Of a stretch of 11,507 bases of DNA, positions 1 through 4,593 are shown in pieces. Positions within the stretch are counted from its first letter, which is position 1. Each line of letters begins with the position of its first letter. This DNA comes from JAKFWF01 sp031367505 (GTDB lineage: Bacteria; Pseudomonadota; Alphaproteobacteria; Rhizobiales; Hyphomicrobiaceae). The DNA is taken from contig JANLPY010000387.1 of the NCBI GenBank assembly GCA_031367505.1, positions 1-11,507 on the forward strand, in the 5' to 3' direction. The notes under the pieces were generated by a model. It worked only from the letters and a program-made list of their open reading frames with translations, did not search any database and was not told the DNA's origin. A program made the position numbers and the translations under genes.

Positions 1-55
1 CAGGCACAAGAGCTCTATCTGCCGCACTTTCACTCCGGCGGCGCGACCGAACAAA

Positions 56-259
56 TCAGCCGCTTCTGTGAGGGATTATTGCTCCGGCTTTTACAATTCC
101 TTCGATGGCGTCCCTAACAAAATCATCCACAGGCTGAGCCATCGGAGCGATCACCGATATCATATCGCCGCCCAATTCGTCGCCGATAGCCGTCAGCTTT
201 CGATGTAATTCCGACTCAATAAATGAGCTGGTAGATGTGAAATCATCAGGAGTCGTCAC
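56..259 (-). CDS. Small hypothetical protein coupled to the KGG gene
   Basis: A 67-residue acidic ORF that I do not recognise with confidence. The reading frame is open back to an ATG at 301, but I prefer the GTG at 259. It has an AGGA six bases upstream and overlaps the end of the KGG gene by 14 nt, a normal translational coupling; the ATG at 301 would overlap by 56 nt. The central part, IGDELGGDMISVIAPMAQPV followed by DDFVRDAIEGI, reads like the N-terminal strand and helix that precede the protease core in some ClpP/S49-like peptidases. If so, this is only a fragment, because no catalytic Gly-Gly or Ser motif follows in any of the three frames down to base 1. No signal peptide or membrane segment is visible. 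The function is unknown and the peptidase link is a weak inference. Confidence 0.45.
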   Translation of the reverse strand: MTTPDDFTSTSSFIESELHRKLTAIGDELGGDMISVIAPMAQPVDDFVRDAIEGIVKAGAIIPHRSG

Positions 260-515
260 GGTCTGTCCTGCCCCACCGGGTCCTTGCAGCTTTGGAGGCA
301 ATTTGGCTTCTCTCTTTTTTGCTAAGACTAAGCGCTCTTGCTGGACCGCCCTTTAGTCCGCCCTTACGCCCAAGCTGAACGGCAGCCGGGTCTTTGCCAG
401 TCATGCCTTCAGTAGACAACGCCACGTCATCTGTGCGCGTCGCGACGTCCACCACGCTTTTAGCTAGCTGGTTCACGTCGCGCGGACGCTTCTTTGGTGG
501 TGCCTTAGCGGTCAT
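246..515 (-). CDS. Small basic KGG-motif (histone H1-like) protein
   Basis: An 89-residue protein of a family that is widespread in rhizobia and other Alphaproteobacteria, usually annotated as hypothetical, histone H1-like or DNA/RNA-binding. The N-terminus is Lys/Arg/Pro-rich (TAKAPPKKRPRDVNQLAKSV), followed by an acidic variable linker (residues 28-40). The conserved part begins KDPAAVQLGRKGGLKGG (about residues 41-57), and the C-terminal helix has ER.QIA.KAA..RW (about 68-81). KGG repeats of this kind resemble the stress protein GsiB/YciG family, but no biochemical role is established. It overlaps the next small ORF on the same strand. The ATG at 515 has no strong Shine-Dalgarno sequence before it. 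The family is often found in accessory regions, which agrees with its neighbours here. Identity to the family is fairly sure; the function is not known. Confidence 0.8.
   Translation of the reverse strand: MTAKAPPKKRPRDVNQLAKSVVDVATRTDDVALSTEGMTGKDPAAVQLGRKGGLKGGPARALSLSKKERSQIASKAARTRWGRTDRDDS
266..269 (-). promoter_or_regulatory. Ribosome-binding site deciding the GTG start at 259
   Basis: The minus strand reads AGGA, then six bases, then GTG. The site lies inside the last codons of the upstream KGG gene. It supports coupled translation from 259 rather than the longer ATG start at 301. Confidence 0.45.
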
Positions 516-646
516 GTATCAAATATGGCATCAGTGCACCCAAGAATCTAGTCCAAACGAATCTCAGCTGACTGATGAATGCGCCGAGTCAATAGGTTGC
601 ACAAAAAAGAATCATCTTGAACGCTCAAGCAATTAGGCGGATATGC

Positions 647-676
647 GGCCGCAGAGGTCTGATCACCTCTGCGGCC
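647..676. repeat. Perfect 12-bp inverted repeat, GC-rich
   Basis: GGCCGCAGAGGT (647-658) is followed by a 6-base loop and its exact reverse complement ACCTCTGCGGCC (665-676). There is no T-tract on either side, so it does not look like an ordinary intrinsic terminator. It lies in the 285-bp gap between the divergent KGG and WYL-like genes, where I see no other gene. It could be an operator, a REP-like unit or a recombination scar. Confidence 0.85.
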
Positions 677-765
677 AGTATCCTACCGGGTTGAGCCGGC
701 GGCGGGAAGCACGTAACAACCACGCGAGAATCGTTATCAGTATTCGCATCGGCAGCCAAGACCGG

Positions 766-798
766 CTCGGTTCATCCCCCCAAGAAAGGGAAACCGAG
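766..798 (+). promoter_or_regulatory. Hairpin enclosing the WYL-like gene's ribosome-binding site
   Basis: CTCGGTT (766-772) pairs over 7 bp with AACCGAG (792-798), ending two bases before the ATG at 801. Inside the loop, CCCCCC (776-781) can pair with the GGG (788-790) of the Shine-Dalgarno sequence AAAGGG (785-790). Folding would hide the ribosome-binding site, suggesting translational control. The structure is read by eye and the free energy was not computed. Confidence 0.4.
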
Positions 799-800
799 AC

Positions 801-1097
801 ATGGACATCACTACCGCCTGCGACGCGATCAAATCAGGGTGTTGCCTTGAGGTCGGCTACCACGGGTTCAATCGGATCGTTGAGGTTCACACGTGTGGCG
901 TGACAACCGCTGGCAACTTGGCCATGCGCGTCTGGCAGGCCCGAGGTGGAAGCGTTAGCGGAGATCGCGTCGGGTGGAAGCCACTGTTGCTGAGTGACAT
1001 CGTCGGACTGCGCGTGTTGGATGAGAAATCCTGCGCCCCTCGACCAGGGTACCGGCGGGGCGACAAGATGTTCGCCAGGATCATCTGCCAAATCTAA
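801..1097 (+). CDS. Stand-alone WYL-like domain small protein
   Basis: A 98-residue protein that reads as a single WYL-like SH3-type domain. A short N-terminal helix (residues 2-14) leads to LEVGYHGFNRIVEVHTCGVT (16-35), where Tyr20, Arg25, Val27-Glu28 and His30 sit at the usual strand positions. Then come GNLAMRVWQARGGS.SG (38-54), GWK (58-60) and a C-terminal RPGY..GDKM...I.CQI (81-98). WYL domains are known as nucleic-acid or nucleotide ligand sensors, mostly attached to HTH regulators. This copy has no DNA-binding helix-turn-helix, and solo versions of this size occur as hypothetical proteins in Proteobacteria. A possible promoter, TTGAGC (691-696), 17 bases, TAACAA (714-719), lies upstream but is weak. 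The start is chosen from AAAGGG at 785-790. The last 88 codons of a Cys-rich minus-strand ORF run antisense through it. The gene is likely real; the function is unknown. Confidence 0.8.
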   Translation: MDITTACDAIKSGCCLEVGYHGFNRIVEVHTCGVTTAGNLAMRVWQARGGSVSGDRVGWKPLLLSDIVGLRVLDEKSCAPRPGYRRGDKMFARIICQI

Positions 1098-1175
1098 ACC
1101 TCCACAGTCACACGAGCCAGCGGGCAACGCTGGCTCGTTGTAGATTGCGCAGTCGCACCAATGGATACGAGTCAT
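834..1175 (-). CDS. Small Cys-rich ORF (CDCAIYNEP...CDCG), antisense to the WYL-like gene
   Basis: A 113-residue ORF whose first 26 residues are distinctive: WCDC at 6-9, then AIYNEPALPAGS, then CDCGG (23-27). This pairing of CDC and CDCG around a N-E-P-A...P-x-G segment matches, from memory, very short hypothetical proteins of phages and their hosts, and two Cys-x-Cys pairs could bind a metal such as zinc. The start is well supported: GAGGT lies six bases before the ATG, and the ATG overlaps the LysE stop as ATGA. The rest (about residue 27 on) lies antisense to the WYL-like gene and has no recognisable pattern, so it may be untrue read-through after a lost stop codon. The hairpin at 1112-1138 falls inside the codons for NEPALPAGS. 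Either this is a real small protein with a run-on tail, or a remnant. Confidence 0.4.
   Translation of the reverse strand: MTRIHWCDCAIYNEPALPAGSCDCGGLDLADDPGEHLVAPPVPWSRGAGFLIQHAQSDDVTQQQWLPPDAISANASTSGLPDAHGQVASGCHATRVNLNDPIEPVVADLKATP
1112..1138 (+). terminator. Hairpin, possible terminator of the WYL-like gene
   Basis: ACGAGCCAGCG (1112-1122), a 5-base loop and CGCTGGCTCGT (1128-1138) form an exact 11-bp stem, 14 bases after the WYL-like stop codon. The run after it (TGTAGATT) is only mildly T-rich, so termination may be weak. The stem also lies within the start of the Cys-rich minus-strand ORF. Confidence 0.5.
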
Positions 1176-1570
1176 GAAGTTACCTCGGAATCAATGGGGA
1201 ACATTTCGAACTGACCCACTACCCAAAATAGCGGGCCGTACATCGCGACCGGGTCCACCTCCTCGACCGAAGCGTCGCCAGCTTCGTTCCACCCCTCCCA
1301 AGCGAGCCAAAGCAGATAGATGACGCCTGCCCAGCGCAACAGTTCATAGAGGGGTGGTGAATTCGAAATCACCGCGGCCAATCCGAGTGCCGCCGCTAAC
1401 CCGATCACAAGCAACCCAAGAGCAACGCCCGTCACTGCGGCAAGCCCCGCCCGCCGGCCGTGTGAGACACCTAGGACGGCCAGATAGGTCATGTTTGGGC
1501 CCGGCGTAATTTCGATCGCGAAACACGTGGCCGCAAACGCCAGTATCGTTGACCACGTGAGGTAGATCAT
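1172..1570 (-). CDS. LysE-family exporter, C-terminally truncated
   Basis: The N-terminal half of a LysE/RhtB-family inner-membrane exporter, which exports amino acids or related small molecules. From the ATG at 1570 (GGAG five bases upstream; a GTG at 1576 is the alternative) the protein has 132 residues against about 200-210 for the family. It carries the first membrane helix with the hallmark EITPGPNMTYLAVLG, the GRRAGLAAVTGVALGL segment and the third helix RWAGVIYLLWLAWEGW. After the acidic loop GDASVEE it changes to an unrelated tail (VDPVAMYGPLFWVVGQ...). The C-terminal part normally holding the R-G-x-x-x-N-x-x-N-P-K motif and helices 4-6 is absent. A short stretch in another frame near 1220 (ARYFG, then a stop) may be a remnant. 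It lies 21 nt after the methyltransferase stop and could be co-transcribed. It is unlikely to work as an exporter and is probably a pseudogene. Confidence 0.75.
   Translation of the reverse strand: MIYLTWSTILAFAATCFAIEITPGPNMTYLAVLGVSHGRRAGLAAVTGVALGLLVIGLAAALGLAAVISNSPPLYELLRWAGVIYLLWLAWEGWNEAGDASVEEVDPVAMYGPLFWVVGQFEMFPIDSEVTS
1182..1186 (-). promoter_or_regulatory. Ribosome-binding site for the Cys-rich ORF at 1175
   Basis: The minus strand reads GAGGT, then AACTTC, then ATG. The site is placed within the final codons of the truncated LysE gene, and its match and spacing are as good as any in the window. This is the main reason to take the 1175 start seriously. Confidence 0.5.
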
Positions 1571-1575
1571 ACGCA

Positions 1576-1579
1576 CTCC
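1576..1579 (-). promoter_or_regulatory. Ribosome-binding site deciding the LysE start at 1570
   Basis: The minus strand reads GGAG, then TGCGT, then ATG. The same GGAG overlaps the upstream GTG at 1576 and so cannot serve it, which favours the ATG at 1570. Confidence 0.5.
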
Positions 1580-1591
1580 GGGTTGTTGCGA

Positions 1592-2380
1592 CTAAGTCAG
1601 CGGCAACGCACTGCCGTCGCGCAAAATGGCTTGTAGTTGTGGGGTGAATTCATGACCATCACGCTCGTGCAGAACAAGGCCGGGCATAACACGTAGCGGC
1701 GCCCGGTTGCCCTTGATACCGCTAACTATGATGCGCACGGCAGGTTCACCACCTCGCGGATAAATCGGCAAAACGACGATGGCGCCAAACCGGCCTTCGA
1801 ATATGCCGAGGATTTCCCCCAGTGCGTCCGCCCGATGAATGAATGCAGCGGTCCCGCCCGGCTTGGTCACCCGCGCCACAACCCGCACCCATCGTTCGAG
1901 GCTGCCCGCCGGCATGGCGTGCGAACGCGCTTTCAATGGGTCGTTTGACGCGCGCCCCTGGCCCTCGATCTGATACGGCGGGTTGGCCAATACATGATCG
2001 AAGCTATCCGACGCCAGTCCGAGCATCTCGGCCGCTAGATCGACATCCGCTCCAACGACACGGACGCGCGCCGACATGCCATTTCTCGTGATGTTATCGT
2101 TCGCGAGCGCCAACAGTGCTGGTTCGCGTTCAAGCAGAACGACATGGGCCGTCGCCACGCGGGCGGCGACGCATAACCCCACCGTGCCGACGCCTGAGCC
2201 AAGATCGAGCACATTTACTTGTTGCTGGACCGAGGTTACCGCCGGCACCGTCGCCGCTAGGATAACGGCATCGAGCCCGGCGCGATAACCGGTCTTCGGT
2301 TGATCCACCATCACGCGGCCGGCCAGGAAAGCGTCGCATGTCGTGGCAACACCCGAACCGGATAGATCAGCTTCGACCAT
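1592..2380 (-). CDS. tRNA1(Val)-type adenine-N6 methyltransferase family protein
   Basis: A 262-residue SAM-dependent methyltransferase of the COG4123 (TrmN6/YfiC) family. The E. coli member methylates N6 of adenine 37 in tRNA1(Val); this protein may do the same in the cytoplasm, but the substrate is inferred. The N-terminus carries the family pattern GRVMVDQPKTGYRAGLDAVI (21-40). Motif I, the SAM-binding loop, is LDLGSGVGTVG (58-68), with acidic Glu84 in LLERE at the end of strand 2. The catalytic motif IV is NPPY (133-136), typical of methylation on exocyclic adenine amines. The C-terminal part (PRGGEPAVRIIVSG, about 208-221) also fits the family, and the length is normal. The start overlaps the DUF2007 gene by 14 nt, so the two are probably translationally coupled. 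In related genomes I recall an S49 peptidase gene following; here a broken LysE gene does. Confidence 0.9.
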   Translation of the reverse strand: MVEADLSGSGVATTCDAFLAGRVMVDQPKTGYRAGLDAVILAATVPAVTSVQQQVNVLDLGSGVGTVGLCVAARVATAHVVLLEREPALLALANDNITRNGMSARVRVVGADVDLAAEMLGLASDSFDHVLANPPYQIEGQGRASNDPLKARSHAMPAGSLERWVRVVARVTKPGGTAAFIHRADALGEILGIFEGRFGAIVVLPIYPRGGEPAVRIIVSGIKGNRAPLRVMPGLVLHERDGHEFTPQLQAILRDGSALPLT

Positions 2381-2600
2381 CGGTACTCATCCATTGGCCA
2401 AGATCGCTATCGATCATAATCTGACGCGCCTGTTCGATATCGCCAACCGGCACCATCAAACGGCGCTGCAGGATGCCGATCGAGCCTTCCATGACGCTCA
2501 TATTCTGATCCATAAGCACGGCGTCGACCCCGGCGTCGCGCAGTAACACCTGCGCAAAGTTGAGCAATATGGGATCATTCGAGCGAATTATTTCGCGCAT
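2367..2600 (-). CDS. DUF2007 family protein
   Basis: A 77-residue protein from the ATG at 2600; a TTG at 2609 with AAGG just upstream would add three residues. It matches DUF2007 (sometimes called putative signal-transducing protein): the opening MREIIRSNDPILLNFAQVLL, the DAGVDAVLMDQNMS segment and the closing LMVPVGDIEQARQIM form the usual ferredoxin-like small domain. The family recalls the regulatory domains linked to PII-type sensors, but no function is established. No signal or membrane segment is present. It overlaps the methyltransferase gene downstream by 14 nt, and this pair is a common unit in Alphaproteobacteria. It is transcribed away from the polyprenyl synthase gene out of a short divergent region. 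The family call is firm; the role is unknown. Confidence 0.88.
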   Translation of the reverse strand: MREIIRSNDPILLNFAQVLLRDAGVDAVLMDQNMSVMEGSIGILQRRLMVPVGDIEQARQIMIDSDLGQWMSTDGRS

Positions 2601-2627
2601 CGGCGGCAATTAACCTTATAGCTGCAC

Positions 2628-2644
2628 AGTGCCTCTGCGGCACT
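2628..2644. promoter_or_regulatory. Inverted repeat in the divergent DUF2007/polyprenyl synthase region
   Basis: AGTGCC (2628-2633) and GGCACT (2639-2644) flank five bases, and a nested GCAC-A-GTGC palindrome lies at 2624-2632. The intergenic space is only 58-67 bp, so both promoters must be near or over this site. It could be an operator, but short repeats like this also arise by chance. Confidence 0.3.
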
Positions 2645-2653
2645 ATGCCGGAC

Positions 2654-2659
2654 GAGAGG
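2654..2659 (+). promoter_or_regulatory. Ribosome-binding site for the TTG start of polyprenyl synthase
   Basis: GAGAGG is followed by eight bases and TTG at 2668. The first in-frame ATG (2707) has no usable Shine-Dalgarno sequence, so the rare TTG codon is preferred as start. Confidence 0.6.
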
Positions 2660-2667
2660 TTTAGCGG

Positions 2668-3732
2668 TTGACCAGTACTATAGCTCAAACAAACACGAAC
2701 GACAGGATGCCAACCGTGGGCCTTGCCGCAACTCTAGATGCACCGCGAGACGCGACCGAGAGCCTCGCGCCAATTCTCGAACTGGTTGCAGCCGATATGG
2801 CGAGCGTCAACAAACTGATCCTCGACCGCGCGGTATCCGACGTCGAGCTGATCCCTGAGTTGGCGCACCACTTGATCGATTCAGGTGGCAAGCGTTTGCG
2901 GCCGATGTTGACGATCGCCGCCGCCAAGCTTTGCAACTATTCCGGAGACGGTCACGTAAGGCTCGCTGCCGCCGTCGAATTCATGCATACGGCAACGCTA
3001 CTGCATGACGACGTTGTCGATGAAAGTGACATCAGGCGCGGCAAGAAAGCCGCACGTTTGTTATGGGGCAATCAAGCGAGCGTTCTTGTCGGCGATTTTC
3101 TGCTTGGCCACGCTTTCCGCATGATGGTCGACGTCGGATCACTCAACGCGCTTCGGATTCTTTCGAACGCTGCAGCTGTAATCGCCGAAGGCGAAGTCAT
3201 GCAGTTGGCGGCCGCCAAGAACATGGCGACGACCGAAGAAGATTATCTGGTCATCATCAATGCGAAAACTGCCGCGCTTTTCTCGGCAGCAGCCGAAGTT
3301 GGTGCGGCCATAGCCAATCGGCCAGAAGCAGAACAACAGGCGTTGCGGGCTTATGGCGCGTCCCTGGGTATCGCCTTTCAACTCGTGGACGATGCGCTCG
3401 ACTACGCAGGTGACAGCCACAAACTGGGCAAGTCGGTCGGTGATGATTTCCGCGAGGGCAAAATCACATTGCCGATTATTTTGTGTTATCGGCGCGGCAC
3501 TGCGGAAGAGCGCTCGTTCTGGGCTCGCACTTTGACCAATGGCGAAATCAACGCTGGTGATCTCGAACATGCAATTGGTTTAATGCACCGCCACAAAGCC
3601 ATTGAGGCAACGTTCGAGCGGGCACGTTTGCACGGCGCGAACGCGCGTGAGGCCTTATCGGTATTTCGCGATTGTCCGCCTAAGAAAGCGCTGCTCGACG
3701 TTGTAGGATTCTGCGTTGCGCGAGCGCACTGA
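2668..3732 (+). CDS. ispB: Long-chain polyprenyl diphosphate synthase (octaprenyl/decaprenyl type)
   Basis: A 354-residue trans-type prenyltransferase that condenses isopentenyl diphosphate onto an allylic primer to make the C40-C50 side chain of ubiquinone, in the cytoplasm or at the membrane. GGKRLRP (73-79) contacts IPP. The first Asp-rich motif is DDVVDESD (114-121), preceded by EFMHTATLLH, and the second is DDALD (241-245) in FQLVDDALDY. GDDFREGKITLP (258-269) is the conserved helix of this family. The two residues before the first motif's DD are Leu112 and His113, and the small residues upstream (Ala109, Thr110) fit a long-chain product rather than FPP or GGPP, although exact length cannot be told. 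About 40 N-terminal residues precede the domain and are poorly conserved. The start codon is TTG. Its stop lies 3 bp from convergent ispE, with no terminator hairpin visible between them. Confidence 0.92.
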   Translation: MTSTIAQTNTNDRMPTVGLAATLDAPRDATESLAPILELVAADMASVNKLILDRAVSDVELIPELAHHLIDSGGKRLRPMLTIAAAKLCNYSGDGHVRLAAAVEFMHTATLLHDDVVDESDIRRGKKAARLLWGNQASVLVGDFLLGHAFRMMVDVGSLNALRILSNAAAVIAEGEVMQLAAAKNMATTEEDYLVIINAKTAALFSAAAEVGAAIANRPEAEQQALRAYGASLGIAFQLVDDALDYAGDSHKLGKSVGDDFREGKITLPIILCYRRGTAEERSFWARTLTNGEINAGDLEHAIGLMHRHKAIEATFERARLHGANAREALSVFRDCPPKKALLDVVGFCVARAH

Positions 3733-3735
3733 GTG

Positions 3736-4590
3736 TTAAAGCGAGCCGCCTAAGGTGACCGCGCGCACCCACCATGACGGCTCCTGCTCATTGAGTATGT
3801 GCGCGGCAATCTGCGGATTGTCGAATATCCCGAAGCACGTTGGTCCACCACCGGACATCGCCGCGTAGCGACAGCCTGGGATCCCTAACAGTGCCGTCTT
3901 AATCGCCGCTGCAATGGGCATGACGGCCATCGCGGCTCGCTCGAGGTTATTACCCCGGCTCGCAATAAAATCGATAGCCGTCTCACCCGACCCGGGCGGT
4001 TGGGGAGCCGGATCGTCGCCCAACGCCGCCGCGCCGAGTCGGCGAAAAACCTGTGCGGTCTTGTCGACCGGAGCCGGTACCATGGGATTGACGAGCACGG
4101 CCTGGAGTGCCGGCCACCCACGCATGGGGGTTACAACTTCACCAACCCCGGTCATCCAAGCGGTCTTGCTTTCAAGACAAACCGGAACGTCGGCACCGAG
4201 ACCTACTCCAATGCGTGTCCAGTCGATACCGGCGGCCAAGTCAGGATTGGCGCGGCGCACGGCACGTATAACTGCGGCCGCATCCGCCGACCCTCCGCCG
4301 ATGCCAGCAGCCACTGGCAAATGCTTGTCCAAGTGCACATGGCCGAGCGCCAAGCGCGGCTCAGCCTCAAACAACCGGCGTAACGTCACCGCAATCAGAT
4401 TTTGACCGGCGATGGAGCGTCCGAACGGGCCGCTCACGCTGACGTCTACGGCTCGATTGATGTCGAGCGTCAGCTGGTCGCCGAAGTCAGCGAAAGCGAC
4501 GAGGCTCGCGAGCTCATGATAGCCATCGGGACGGCGGCCCAAGACCTCGAGTGTGAGGTTTACCTTGGCGCGCGCAACTTCGGTAATCAT
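3736..4590 (-). CDS. ispE: 4-diphosphocytidyl-2-C-methyl-D-erythritol kinase
   Basis: A 284-residue GHMP-family kinase that phosphorylates the 2-hydroxyl of CDP-methylerythritol with ATP, the fourth step of the MEP route to IPP and DMAPP. Visible signatures: ARAKVNLTLEVLGRRPDGYH (6-25), with Lys9 in the position of the catalytic lysine; the glycine-rich ATP loop LPVAAGIGGGSADAA (91-105); GADVPVCL (132-139), with Asp133 as the likely catalytic base; and GHMP motif 3, MSGGGPTCFGIF (245-256). The length is normal. It starts 3 bp after the TPR stop and has no clear Shine-Dalgarno sequence, so it is probably translated by coupling with the TPR gene in one transcript. Its 3' end meets the polyprenyl synthase 3' end, so each may produce antisense RNA to the other. 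Confidence 0.96.
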   Translation of the reverse strand: MITEVARAKVNLTLEVLGRRPDGYHELASLVAFADFGDQLTLDINRAVDVSVSGPFGRSIAGQNLIAVTLRRLFEAEPRLALGHVHLDKHLPVAAGIGGGSADAAAVIRAVRRANPDLAAGIDWTRIGVGLGADVPVCLESKTAWMTGVGEVVTPMRGWPALQAVLVNPMVPAPVDKTAQVFRRLGAAALGDDPAPQPPGSGETAIDFIASRGNNLERAAMAVMPIAAAIKTALLGIPGCRYAAMSGGGPTCFGIFDNPQIAAHILNEQEPSWWVRAVTLGGSL

Positions 4591-4593
4591 CGA

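Noticed and set aside
616..629. CTTGA/TCAAG palindrome with a T-run on the minus strand, like a terminator
   Set aside because: The stem is only 5 bp, and no minus-strand gene ends there; it is upstream of the KGG gene, not after a gene.
394..636. 80-codon plus-strand ORF
   Set aside because: It lies antisense to the KGG gene with no recognisable domain and a low-complexity tail; the minus-strand gene explains this stretch.
643..903. 86-codon plus-strand ORF
   Set aside because: It is Arg/Ser-rich in an unlikely frame, starts next to the inverted repeat and overlaps the WYL-like gene, which fits a real family much better.
3139..3570. 143-codon ORF antisense to the polyprenyl synthase gene
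   Set aside because: It is a shadow of a strongly conserved gene and has no start signal or domain of its own.
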